Of a stretch of 10,046 bases of DNA, positions 1 through 8,225 are shown piece by piece. The DNA comes from Bacteroidales bacterium UBA5507 (lineage in GTDB: Bacteria > Bacteroidota > Bacteroidia > Bacteroidales > Lentimicrobiaceae). The stretch spans positions 1 through 10,046 of the forward strand of contig DIOT01000012.1 in the NCBI GenBank assembly GCA_002426195.1. The letters run 5' to 3'. The position numbers were made by a program, and so were the translations under genes. The notes under the pieces were generated by a model. That model was not told the origin of the DNA and did not search any database. It saw only the letters and a program-made list of their open reading frames with translations. Position 1 is the first letter of the stretch; each line of letters opens with the position of its first letter.

Positions 1-3000
1 GCCGATTAGACCGAAATATTCAAGTAGATGCTTTTTAATTGCTGGATACTGTTCAATGTCAATTTTTAAAGCCGGGAAAGTGTTAATTAAATATAAACCA
101 GCGAATTCAAATCCATAGCACTTAATATCCCTGCCTCTTAAAATCGGTCGTATAATTTCAACAGATTTTGGATCTTCAGAAATCAACTCTTTCCTCTTCT
201 GACCATCAATAATAAAGGCTTCATTGTATCCTGTAAGTATACCTCTATATATATCAAGGTTCCAGTCCTTAAGTGCTATTCCTTTTATTTCTACTTTTCT
301 CTTTATCCTTTGTTCTATTCCACTTAATACGATCCAGCTTTTACCATCAGTAAATTGACTTTTTATCGCATTTTGTCTAAAATATTCGCTCAAATTATTT
401 AACATATTTTCTTGAATAATGCAAGAAAGGGTTTGCTGTCTATTTTTATCCTTAGAGAACAATAAAATATTAGTATCAACCGTCGCATCGAAAACCTTTT
501 GTCCTGCAAAATCTATTAATTGAAGTGGGTTTGTATTTTCAATGAAAAATTTACGAGTTCTTTCACCATAACCAGCTCTCAGCCACTTATTAGAAGTTAT
601 AAAACATAACATACCCCTTTCCTTAAGTAATTGCCAACCTTTTTCATAAAAAAGAGAATAAATATCACCTGTTCTTTCAAAGGTTTTATAGTGAGAATTC
701 TCAAATAATTTCGATAGCTTACCGTTATTTTTTTGTAATTGAACGTAAGGTGGATTCCCAAGCACAATATCAAATCCTTCATTTATATCAAACATCCACT
801 CAGAATCAAAGAAATGAGAGGAACAGTTTTGGTCATAGGGGTCCCATTTAGCTAGTTGTATAGCCTCTTTTTCAAATCCTGAATTTGCAGTCTTGCTTTT
901 TTCCTTTTCAATCTCTTTTTTCTTTTCTTTTATAAGCTTATCAACACGCTTACGCTCTTCTTTATTTTTATCTATTCTTATAGTTAACTGCTCTTTTCGA
1001 GCTTGATGCTCAAATAGCACGCCTTGTGTAAATGAAGGTTCTACTATATCAACCAAATTTTCACCATGATAAGATTCTTTCAAATTTAAAAGGTTGACGA
1101 TTTCTTTTTCTAGTCGTTCTATTTTGTCAGTATCAGGTTTTGCAGTGAGTTCAACCAACAATGTCTCTATTTTATTCCTAAGTTTTTCATCTTTCGCGCG
1201 CAAATCTCTTTTCTCGTTTGCATTTCGTGCAGAGAAATGCTTACTTCTAATTTCCCATAGTTGATCTTTTAGTTTTCTAATATCAGTATATCCAAGATCA
1301 AGCTTGTCAGTAAAAGCCTTTTCAAGACCAATAAGAGTGTTTGCCGCAACAAATTTTGTTTCCAGGTTTGGTAACGGAATTATTCCATAATTCTGTTTAG
1401 GGTCCGTATTTGTTATTTGCTCACTTACTAATGAAATAAAGAATCTAAGTTTGCTAATTTGTACTGCTATAGTTTGAATGTCAATTCCATAGATACAATT
1501 TTCAATCAAATGCAATTTTTGATTATAGGGATTATTTCCTTCCTCATCTTCAAGTTTTTGCAAAAGATCAACCATCTTATTAAGCACTCCCATGGGAAAT
1601 GCTCCGGAGCCACAAGCAGGATCAAGAATTTTCACTGTTTTTAATGCAACAATCAAGGAATCTCTTTCTGATTCATTAAACTCATATGTTACACTGTCGT
1701 GAATAAATAGCGTTCTGATCCTTTCCTCACCTATCTCAGAACACTTAGTTTTAAGATATGCAATCATAGACTCATCAACCATATAATTAACAATCTCACG
1801 AGGAGTATAGAAAGAGCCGGATTGCTTTCGCGCGGTTTCTTTTGTTTCAGGATTGAAAGCGCCCAAGAGATTCTCAAATACCTTACCCAATAATTCAGGA
1901 TCAAGGGCAACCTCAACATCAACAGGTGTACTTTCTTCTATGGTAAAATTATATTTTTCAAGTAATGGAATGAGACCCTTTACAGGATCAAAGAAGAGAC
2001 AATTTGGAATAAATGCTCTAGTTAATTTTCCTTTAACACTTTCTTCTCTACTAAAACCATCATGGTAAATAATTCTTCCGTTTGAATCTTCTGATTTGTC
2101 TAGACATTCAAACAATCCGCCGTTTAGAAAAGGCACTTTAGAGTATATATTTATAACCTCTTCGTTGGTAATTTTAAACCATGATCCCCCTTTGGGATTC
2201 CTGAAATAGGATTTTATACCATAGTGTTTTCTACGATTGTCATAATCTCCATCCTCAGCAAAGGCTCTTTCGTCTATTGGCTTATTGAGTGTAGCAAAAA
2301 AGAAATTCTGTAATATAGCATTGTAGTAATTCCCCTTTACCTTACTATAAGGATCAAAATCCTTAAGTATAGATTTTAATGAACTTATGTTAAAAATCTG
2401 ATCAGGCACTAAATTCTTTTGCTTGATAAACCATACAAACATAAGTCGGGTAATTAACCGGATAATATGTTCATCAATCTTCCGGTCATCGGTAGCAATA
2501 CTCGTGTCATTTGGAAAGGTAACAGCAAATCCATCCGTATCAGATAATGCCCATTGATACCAATCAAAAAGTTCCTTATAAAACTGTTTAGTCAGGGTTT
2601 CAACTGAAAATGCCTTTTCAATTTCATTAATTGAAATCTTGGTTTCATTAAAGAGGTCAGTGCTGGTTTTAAGAACTGAAAACCGTTCCACGGCAGTTCT
2701 GCAATGCCGGTTCTGACCTAATACATATGTATATCTTTTAGGATCAGTCGTCTTTCGTTCACGTAATCCGGTTTCTTTATTTACTACCGATAAATCACTG
2801 GCATAAGTGAAACGCCAGGTATGTCCTTGAGTAAATACAATAAGAGCAGCATCACCATCATTTTGATATACCTTACGCATCAGGTTACGAAGACCCACCT
2901 TATTGCGATCAAGTCGAATTCCCGGATCTATTGTAACTTCATAAAGGCCCACTTGTAATCCTTCAGCAGTTTCAAAATATCCCAATTCAACAGCTTTAGC

Positions 3001-3141
3001 ATTAAAATCATTGGTCCCCAAACTAACTGACTGTGGTACAGCAAAAAGATTTTTTATGTGGAAAATTTCCTGAAGAGCATTACGCCACTCTTCACGGTTA
3101 TAATCATTTTCAAATATAGATTTCAATTGATCAGATGTCAT
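1..3141 (-). CDS. Eco57I/TaqI-type adenine DNA methyltransferase, C-terminus cut by window edge
   Basis: This is an N6-adenine class DNA methyltransferase, expected to methylate a specific DNA target using S-adenosylmethionine. The frame is open for 1047 codons to position 1 with no stop, so the gene continues beyond the window. A non-catalytic N-terminal region (about 1-430) is followed by GSFYTP at 442-447, a signature shared with type I and Eco57I methylases. The SAM-binding motif DPACGSGAF is at 507-515, with YGIDIQ shortly after. The catalytic NPPY is at 796-799, inside GNPPYVQLQ. A charged, Lys/Glu-rich, probably coiled-coil stretch lies between them at about 645-750. Near the edge, PILRGRDIK (about 981-989) marks a TaqI-like target-recognition domain. 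The ATG at 3141 overlaps the end of the upstream helicase gene by 11 bases, which implies translational coupling. PglX of BREX and DrmMI of DISARM are relatives. The methylase class is secure; which system it belongs to is not. Confidence 0.93.
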   Translation of the reverse strand, partial: MTSDQLKSIFENDYNREEWRNALQEIFHIKNLFAVPQSVSLGTNDFNAKAVELGYFETAEGLQVGLYEVTIDPGIRLDRNKVGLRNLMRKVYQNDGDAALIVFTQGHTWRFTYASDLSVVNKETGLRERKTTDPKRYTYVLGQNRHCRTAVERFSVLKTSTDLFNETKISINEIEKAFSVETLTKQFYKELFDWYQWALSDTDGFAVTFPNDTSIATDDRKIDEHIIRLITRLMFVWFIKQKNLVPDQIFNISSLKSILKDFDPYSKVKGNYYNAILQNFFFATLNKPIDERAFAEDGDYDNRRKHYGIKSYFRNPKGGSWFKITNEEVINIYSKVPFLNGGLFECLDKSEDSNGRIIYHDGFSREESVKGKLTRAFIPNCLFFDPVKGLIPLLEKYNFTIEESTPVDVEVALDPELLGKVFENLLGAFNPETKETARKQSGSFYTPREIVNYMVDESMIAYLKTKCSEIGEERIRTLFIHDSVTYEFNESERDSLIVALKTVKILDPACGSGAFPMGVLNKMVDLLQKLEDEEGNNPYNQKLHLIENCIYGIDIQTIAVQISKLRFFISLVSEQITNTDPKQNYGIIPLPNLETKFVAANTLIGLEKAFTDKLDLGYTDIRKLKDQLWEIRSKHFSARNANEKRDLRAKDEKLRNKIETLLVELTAKPDTDKIERLEKEIVNLLNLKESYHGENLVDIVEPSFTQGVLFEHQARKEQLTIRIDKNKEERKRVDKLIKEKKKEIEKEKSKTANSGFEKEAIQLAKWDPYDQNCSSHFFDSEWMFDINEGFDIVLGNPPYVQLQKNNGKLSKLFENSHYKTFERTGDIYSLFYEKGWQLLKERGMLCFITSNKWLRAGYGERTRKFFIENTNPLQLIDFAGQKVFDATVDTNILLFSKDKNRQQTLSCIIQENMLNNLSEYFRQNAIKSQFTDGKSWIVLSGIEQRIKRKVEIKGIALKDWNLDIYRGILTGYNEAFIIDGQKRKELISEDPKSVEIIRPILRGRDIKCYGFEFAGLYLINTFPALKIDIEQYPAIKKHLLEYFGLIG

Positions 3142-6100
3142 CGTTGTTGAAAGTTTCAGATATAATGATTTCAGGTTTTTGGGTGATTTCAATGGGAAGA
3201 TCAGAACTTAATTCATATGTAGTAGTCTCATAATCACGATTAACATTGGTAAATTTCAAGGCTAACGTCATGATTAAATTTTCAGCCTGGTGTTTATTAA
3301 GCTGTTTCTTGTCAAATTTAATTCTAAGCTTTTTGAGTTCTACAGGCAGGATTGCAATAGTACCTGACTCAAGCAATTCAGTTATTGCAGTAGCTGCTTC
3401 CCTGAATTTTTCATCAGTACATTCAGCCCTGCGTTCCCGAATGAATTTCTTAGCCAGATTTGTAACAGCATCACTGGCACCTCCTGATTTTGAATCAGCT
3501 GAAGTGGCCAATAGCGACTGCTCAAAATGATTTTCTGCAATCTGAATATGTTCATGGTGATATGCAGGCAATTCAAACGAAGGTTCATTATACTTTGCTT
3601 CAAAAAGCTCTGCAGTCTGAAGAAATGTTAACGGCTCAATTTTCTTATTTGCATGCACCCTATAAAACTCCAGCTTATAAGGTGATTTCATGAATACAAG
3701 ACTGCTGCCCTTCATGTCAGACTTCTTTGCTGAGGCCACTGAACGACCAGTCCGGGCTTTCATGGGTAATTTTGCTATTCGTTTGAACTCTTTATCATTT
3801 TGTGATTTGAAATCTCGAATAAAACGAAGATAAATAAGCCGTTTGTCCTCTTCTTCAGTTGATCCGGCAATATGGAGTTTTACCTGTTCCAGAACCTCTT
3901 CAACAGTGTAGATTTTGGCATCTTCACCATAAGCCGTATGGAATCCTTGAAGCTTAACATACGCATTATTGTAAAGGTTAATTAGATCATCGCTCTGTCG
4001 TGAAGGATAGAAGGAGTAACTATAAACCAGATCTGAAGTACTACCAATTCTGTTAACGCGACCTAATCGTTGCATTAAGCGAGTGGCATTCCAAGGCGTA
4101 TCATAATTGACTATTATATTTGCCCTATGCAGGTTTACCCCTTCTGCAAGCACTTCTGTTGTAAGCAGAAAATCGTAATCATGTGAATGATCACCGTTGA
4201 AGTTAGCATCAAAATTGCATTGTATAATTTCAAAGATTCTTGATCTATTCTCTGACGAGACTACGAGAATTTTTGTAATCCCCATTTCTGTTAAACGTTG
4301 ATTAAGGTATTCAATTGTTTCTTTTGATTCAGAGAAAATAACCAGTTTGCCAGAAGGATTAATATCGTCACGCAATAATTCATTTTTAAATAATTTAGCG
4401 AAGACATCAAATTTAGGGTCACGAAAAATTGTACTCCACAATGTAGATAATTCGGTTAATGATACCAAATCAATTTTTAACAAATCAAGAAAATCTTCTG
4501 TAAAATCTTCAGGGGTAAATATATTGTTCTTGGGGTTTTCAGCAGATAATTCAAGAATTAAGTCTTCAATATCTTCATCACTCCAGTCTTTGTCCATAAG
4601 TTCATTTACAAAGATATCAGGAGCTATATATATTTTACCTTTGTTAAACATATCTATCATCCTCTTGACAGAAATGACTTGCCTTTCAATTGATTTCCGA
4701 AATGCATAGAATGAGCTTTCAAGCCGTTTGACTAGCTGAGTCATCATGATCTGGGCCAGTGATTTAGCTGCACGTTCTGCATTACTGTATCCACACCGTT
4801 CCTGCACTTCAGGTAATAATGCATTGATTGCCTGATACCGGTAGAAACCAATTTTATCACTATTAACCAGGTAATTTATAGTCTTATAGAATAAGGCTTC
4901 CAACTCTGGATCCATATCATAAACAATGGATTTAGGTTCGGCAATTACTGGAAACTTTATGCCTTGGCCCTCAATATCTCTCAGATAGTCAGGATAATTT
5001 TTAACATCAGTACGAGTACGCCGTACGGTAATAGGTTCCAATACCCGATTCCTGATTTGTGAATAGATACTCCTCAGTTTTTTGATATCAGGATGTCCCG
5101 TTATACGCGATTCTGCTAATACCTCTTTATATTTTTTTATGAGTGGTGCAAAGAATGCCTGCAAATTTGTTTCAGGTAGATCTGATTTACGAGCATCCTG
5201 AAATAACAATAGTTGGTGATATATATCGGCTGGTCGGTTATTTAATGGAGTTGCTGAAATCAATATTACTTTTTTACGGCCACCAACCACATCTCCTTCA
5301 ACAGCTCTGGGTGCTTTACAAATCAATTGCAATTGCTGGAACATTTGAGAAGTATGGTTTCTGTATTTGTGGGATTCATCTACAAGAATAAGGTCATAAT
5401 CTTCTTTTGGCCAATAATCCTGATTGTTCTCCAATATCTTATGCAGGCTTCCATTGCTGATAAATCGCGCATGTTTATCTATGCCAAATTGTCTGAAGGT
5501 CGATTTCCAGTTCTTTTCAATCGCCGGTGGATAAACAACCAGGATCTTAGTACTCAAAGTCCCATTTGCGATTAAGAAACGTTTGGCAATCATGGTAGCA
5601 ATGACTGTTTTACCAAGTCCAACAACATCTGCCAGCATAAACCCATTATGTTCAAGAATCATTTGATAACCCTGGTTAACAGCATCAATTTGATAACTAA
5701 GCTTCTTAAACGCTTGAGGTAGATCACCTACTGAATCAGGATCATAATCTATGTGCTTGCCAAAATACTCAATGAGAAGCTTAATATAAAGCTCAAAAGG
5801 AGTAAAAAGCTGCCCAATGTGTGATCCCTTACGAATACGATCCAGGTCAATAGGTAATAATTCTTCGCCCTGTTCCCATAACTTATTAAATTCTTCTTCT
5901 GCAAATTTCACATCTTCATAATCCCTCAGAGCAACATTAAACTCATAATTTGAGTCTTCCTTTATACCTATACCGGCATCTGTAAGATTTGACGAACCTG
6001 TTATAACTTCACCGCCCGTATACTCATTAAATCCTCCCGGAAGAAAGATGTATATTTTTGCATGTAATTTTTTAGTCCGATGAATTCTTATTTGGATCTT

Positions 6101-6460
6101 TTTATCCAACAGATCTTCCATAAATAGTATTATTCCATCTTCAACTTCTTTAGAATAAGCAGCCTCTTTGATATCTTTCCTCATCCATTTTACAAACTCA
6201 TCTCTTGTAGCTTCTGAGTCTCCAAAGAATAGTAATCCTCTTCTTTTTGCTTCGGCACTAATCAAATCAACATTAATGCCCACCAATATTTTCACTTCCT
6301 GGAGTTTCAAAAGATGCTCACGAATCCTAAAGTACCCTGAGGATCGGAAATAACCTACAACCGCGTGAAAAGCATACAGGTTTGCAATATTTTCAAATGC
6401 TCCGGTAAATTTCTTAAAGAGTGAATTATCAGGCTGATTAGTAAAGAATTTTGAAGACAT
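3131..6460 (-). CDS. PLD-domain SNF2-type helicase (DNA translocase, defence-associated)
   Basis: This 1109-residue protein fuses a phospholipase-D-like domain to a superfamily-2 ATPase of the SNF2 type. The PLD part (about 1-190) has one HKD-like motif: H133-x-K135, then GSSNLT at 155-160. The usual Asp five residues after the Lys is absent (Leu140). The motor part has Walker A GLGKT (281-285), a DESH motif II (361-364), SAT motif III (402-404), TTEVLAEGVNLH (767-778) and motif VI QRLGRVNRIG (797-806). ATP-driven DNA translocation is expected from the family; cleavage by the PLD domain is inferred. It is the first gene of an operon with the overlapping methylase, so the pair probably forms a restriction or phage-exclusion system. 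The ATG at 6460 follows a stop-rich leader and has no clear Shine-Dalgarno. The C-terminal ~280 residues are unassigned. SNF2 proteins such as DrmD of DISARM are comparable, but the PLD fusion differs. Confidence 0.93.
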   Translation of the reverse strand: MSSKFFTNQPDNSLFKKFTGAFENIANLYAFHAVVGYFRSSGYFRIREHLLKLQEVKILVGINVDLISAEAKRRGLLFFGDSEATRDEFVKWMRKDIKEAAYSKEVEDGIILFMEDLLDKKIQIRIHRTKKLHAKIYIFLPGGFNEYTGGEVITGSSNLTDAGIGIKEDSNYEFNVALRDYEDVKFAEEEFNKLWEQGEELLPIDLDRIRKGSHIGQLFTPFELYIKLLIEYFGKHIDYDPDSVGDLPQAFKKLSYQIDAVNQGYQMILEHNGFMLADVVGLGKTVIATMIAKRFLIANGTLSTKILVVYPPAIEKNWKSTFRQFGIDKHARFISNGSLHKILENNQDYWPKEDYDLILVDESHKYRNHTSQMFQQLQLICKAPRAVEGDVVGGRKKVILISATPLNNRPADIYHQLLLFQDARKSDLPETNLQAFFAPLIKKYKEVLAESRITGHPDIKKLRSIYSQIRNRVLEPITVRRTRTDVKNYPDYLRDIEGQGIKFPVIAEPKSIVYDMDPELEALFYKTINYLVNSDKIGFYRYQAINALLPEVQERCGYSNAERAAKSLAQIMMTQLVKRLESSFYAFRKSIERQVISVKRMIDMFNKGKIYIAPDIFVNELMDKDWSDEDIEDLILELSAENPKNNIFTPEDFTEDFLDLLKIDLVSLTELSTLWSTIFRDPKFDVFAKLFKNELLRDDINPSGKLVIFSESKETIEYLNQRLTEMGITKILVVSSENRSRIFEIIQCNFDANFNGDHSHDYDFLLTTEVLAEGVNLHRANIIVNYDTPWNATRLMQRLGRVNRIGSTSDLVYSYSFYPSRQSDDLINLYNNAYVKLQGFHTAYGEDAKIYTVEEVLEQVKLHIAGSTEEEDKRLIYLRFIRDFKSQNDKEFKRIAKLPMKARTGRSVASAKKSDMKGSSLVFMKSPYKLEFYRVHANKKIEPLTFLQTAELFEAKYNEPSFELPAYHHEHIQIAENHFEQSLLATSADSKSGGASDAVTNLAKKFIRERRAECTDEKFREAATAITELLESGTIAILPVELKKLRIKFDKKQLNKHQAENLIMTLALKFTNVNRDYETTTYELSSDLPIEITQKPEIIISETFNNDDI

Positions 6461-6597
6461 ATTAATACTATTGAATATTGTTTAGTACTTTCAATACACC
6501 TAAGTTTGATTCTGGCTATTTGATCTCAAATTTCAGCGTTTAATTTTTAAGATTAACTATATTTTAATTCATATCAATATTACGGATTTTTCCTTAC

Positions 6598-6605
6598 CAA
6601 ATATA
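6598..6605 (-). promoter_or_regulatory. candidate Bacteroidota -7 promoter element for the helicase-methylase operon
   Basis: On the minus strand this reads TATATTTG, an exact match to the Bacteroidota -7 consensus TAnnTTTG. A TTTA, one base from the -33 TTTG, lies about 20 bases upstream. It is the only exact match found between the helicase start and the IS21 end, and would give a leader of about 130 bases. The leader (6461-6597) is AT-rich; I see no riboswitch or strong hairpin in it. The element lies about 50 bases outside the IS end, so the promoter appears native and not supplied by the insertion. An 8-base degenerate match can occur by chance in AT-rich DNA. Confidence 0.35.
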
Positions 6606-6657
6606 CCGGCTATGCATTTTTCCATTAAATTTTTATAAATCAGTATGCCTCGTGTAG

Positions 6658-6762
6658 ATTCCGGAGCCTGACCCCCCATTCCGGGATGCTGCCCCCCTTA
6701 AAATTAAGATAAGTATTAATCCTATATTTTAAGTATCTTGTCATTCCGGCATACTGACCCCT
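6658..6762 (+). repeat. IS21 left-end terminal repeats (three copies)
   Basis: Three copies share the pattern ATTCCGG-N5-TG-(A/C)-CCCC. Copies at 6658-6677 and 6678-6697 are directly adjacent 20-bp units (ATTCCGGAGCCTGACCCCCC and ATTCCGGGATGCTGCCCCCC). A third, ATTCCGGCATACTGACCCCT, is at 6743-6762 after a 45-base AT-rich spacer. Multiple repeats at each end are typical of IS21 elements, where they are transposase binding sites. Confidence 0.85.
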
Positions 6763-6805
6763 GCCTTGATTTGGTTAGTTAAGTTATGGATAAATGATTC
6801 TGACA

Positions 6806-6823
6806 TTTACAGATGTCTGTAAA
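6806..6823. repeat. perfect 8-bp-arm inverted repeat upstream of istA
   Basis: TTTACAGA (6806-6813) and TCTGTAAA (6816-6823) are exact inverted copies separated by TG. The repeat ends 11 bases before the istA start codon and is followed by an A-tract. It could be an operator for the transposase gene or a stem that limits istA translation from outside transcripts; both roles are inferred. The two-base spacing is short for an RNA hairpin, so a DNA-binding site is the more natural reading. Confidence 0.4.
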
Positions 6824-6834
6824 AAAATATCAAG

Positions 6835-7209
6835 ATGGCAGGAAAAACTAAATCTATGAGCATTATAAAACAACTATTGCTTCAACTGCATCAAGGACAA
6901 AGTAAAAAGCAAATAGTGCGTGATATGGGTATATCAAAAAAATACTCTGCGTCGCTATTTACGCTTATTACAAGGTTGTAGCTTTACTTTTGAACAACTC
7001 ATTCAGATGGATGAGCCTGAAATAGAAAGGATTTTAAATAACCGGGTATCTGTAAATAAAGATCATCAATGCGATCTTGATGCACTATTTCCCTAGGTAA
7101 AAAAGGAACTCAAACGCATTGAAATAACCCGCTTTAAACTATGGGGAGAATATCGTAAACGTTATACTGAGGGATATAGCTACACACAGTTTTGTTGGTA
7201 TTACCAACA
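6835..7209 (+). pseudogene. istA: istA transposase remnant (IS21), N-terminal part only
   Basis: The reading starts MAGKTKSMSIIKQLL, a standard start for Bacteroidota IstA, with an N-terminal helix-turn-helix (QIVRDMGISKNTLRRYLRLL after correction). The frame breaks at an A7 run (6936-6942): removing one A restores ISKNTLRRYLRLLQG, whereas the existing frame stops at TAG 6979-6981. In the restored frame a second TAG (7094-7096) interrupts LFP-VKKELKRIE. The reading then continues through EYRKRYTEGYSYTQFCWYYQQW and switches at once into the start of istB. The whole DDE catalytic domain, several hundred residues in intact IstA, has been deleted. It is non-functional. Confidence 0.85.
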
Positions 7210-7520
7210 ATGGCTAATACTCAAGATGCAACTTGATGTTTATAATTACATGCTCATTAAAAATTTATCAAACGAACAACTGTTGCAAAATGCTCCTGCA
7301 AGCAGAATGGACTGGCAAGGTAAAAAGACAGGATCGTTTAGTGCGCTCTGCGCATTTTAGATATCAGGGATCGCTTGAAGAGATAGACTGGAATGCGAAT
7401 AGAAATCTTGATAAATCACAAATATTGCAACTGGCTGATTGTGGATTTATTACAAGAGCAGAGAATGTTCTTATAACCGGACCTACAGGAGTAGGATAAA
7501 GTTTTATTGCTTCATCTATT
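7210..7520 (+). pseudogene. istB: istB ATPase remnant (IS21), frameshifted and truncated
   Basis: IstB is the AAA+ helper ATPase of IS21 transposition. The piece starts MANTQDAT at 7210 and soon leaves frame. Fragments in different frames follow: NLSNEQLLQNA, then QAEWTGKVKRQDRLVRSAHF and NRNLDKSQILQLADCGF. The clearest part is RAENVLITGPTGVG, the start of the Walker A motif. The next codon is TAA (7497-7499) where the family has the essential lysine (AAA to TAA is one base), then SFIASSI. Similarity ends there, so the rest of the ATPase domain is gone. At least two frameshifts, one nonsense change and a large 3' deletion make it dead. Confidence 0.82.
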
Positions 7521-7571
7521 ATTAAATCAATAATTTTCTTTTTCTAATGAAAGTATTAGTAGTCTCGCTAA

Positions 7572-8210
7572 TCACTTGATAAAATATGTCTTTTTTACCT
7601 TCAGTGTTTTCTTAATTTCATCAACGAATTCATTGAAAGTCGCTTCAAGGTCCTTATTTTCACTCATGTTATTAATAAAATCCCCATTGTTATATTTGCC
7701 CTTCTGCTTTCCATTCTCAAACGCAATAATTTTGTCGAAATGCTTACCATGCCTATATAATTTATTTGGGGTGCTGCTTTTCTTATATCGAAGAGCTAAA
7801 TAGTATTTACAATCCGGGAAGATCGATTTTATGTCAGCCGCGTATTCAGAGTAAATAACCAGGCTGTGTGAGTTTATGCCATTGTATTTAAGTTCACAAA
7901 TAATCCTTGGAATTATTAATCTATCAGGCTCAGTATTGTAATTATTGTGAAGCAATACATTACGGGATGCTTGTAAATCAGAAATATCCATTGTCTCCTG
8001 ATAAATTATAATATCTTGGTCGACAAAACCAAATTGAAGAGAGTATTTGCAAGATTTGTCTTTATAAAGAAAGATGTCTTTAAGGACCTTCCCTTTAATC
8101 ACTTTGACATCAGGAAAATCGACAGTTAGCCTCTCTTCTAGTGCCTGAATCAAATCTCTATTCCAGAGCTCCTCATCCTTATTTCGTTTTTTCTCAATCA
8201 AGTCTTCCAC
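7572..8210 (-). CDS. probable PD-(D/E)xK nuclease paired with the DNA glycosylase
   Basis: I do not recognise a named family for this 212-residue protein. It shows a plausible PD-(D/E)xK nuclease core: P95-D96, then E106-L-K108 in IICELK after a beta-strand-like stretch, followed by a helix and strand (VIYSEYAADI...YYLAL). An N-terminal acidic helix (IQALEERL, 21-28) could give the extra acidic residue found in many such folds. There is no signal peptide or membrane segment, so it is cytoplasmic. The C-terminus (about 190-212) is Lys-rich. It begins 15 bases after the glycosylase stop, in the same frame, with a GTG start at 8210; a TTG three codons later is an alternative, and neither has a Shine-Dalgarno. 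Co-transcription is very likely. DNA cleavage, perhaps at sites made by the glycosylase, is inferred from the motif and the neighbour. It could instead be a nuclease-like protein without activity. Confidence 0.8.
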   Translation of the reverse strand: MEDLIEKKRNKDEELWNRDLIQALEERLTVDFPDVKVIKGKVLKDIFLYKDKSCKYSLQFGFVDQDIIIYQETMDISDLQASRNVLLHNNYNTEPDRLIIPRIICELKYNGINSHSLVIYSEYAADIKSIFPDCKYYLALRYKKSSTPNKLYRHGKHFDKIIAFENGKQKGKYNNGDFINNMSENKDLEATFNEFVDEIKKTLKVKKTYFIK

Positions 8211-8225
8211 GAGCTGGTTATCTGA

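Larger units (their letters stand above)
6653..7520 (+). mobile_element. decayed IS21-family insertion sequence relic
   Basis: The left end starts TGTAGATTCCGG and carries three terminal repeats, as IS21-family ends do. It is followed by recognisable pieces of istA (transposase) and istB (helper ATPase) in the normal order. The element is about 0.87 kb, whereas intact members are roughly 2-2.5 kb. The catalytic part of istA, most of istB and the right end are missing. Homology to IstB stops near 7520, about 50 bases from the end of the nuclease gene on the other strand, and no right-end repeats are visible downstream. It cannot move by itself. It separates the helicase-methylase operon from the glycosylase-nuclease pair and marks past mobile-element activity. 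Target-site duplications cannot be identified because the right end is lost. Confidence 0.85.

Noticed and set aside
4347..4709. Plus-strand open frame of 120 codons
   Set aside because: It lies fully inside the helicase gene on the other strand, whose motifs run on both sides of it. The translation has no recognisable features.
1..6460. Calling the operon a complete DISARM or BREX locus
   Set aside because: No DrmA/DrmB, PglZ, BrxC or BrxL is visible, and the PLD-SNF2 fusion does not match the standard gene sets. Relatedness of parts is all that can be claimed.
7233..7499. Reading the 88-codon plus-strand frame as an intact gene
   Set aside because: Only its second half matches IstB, it ends at a nonsense codon inside Walker A, and its start lies in a frameshifted part. 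It is a piece of the istB pseudogene.
7518..7542. Possible plus-strand terminator: ATTATT-AAATC-AATAAT followed by a T-rich run
   Set aside because: The stem is six A/T pairs only, too weak for a convincing terminator in AT-rich DNA, and no active plus-strand gene needs one.
7576..7803. Plus-strand open frame of 75 codons with hydrophobic stretches
   Set aside because: It is the antisense of the nuclease gene; the apparent hydrophobicity comes from reading Lys/Glu-rich codons in reverse.
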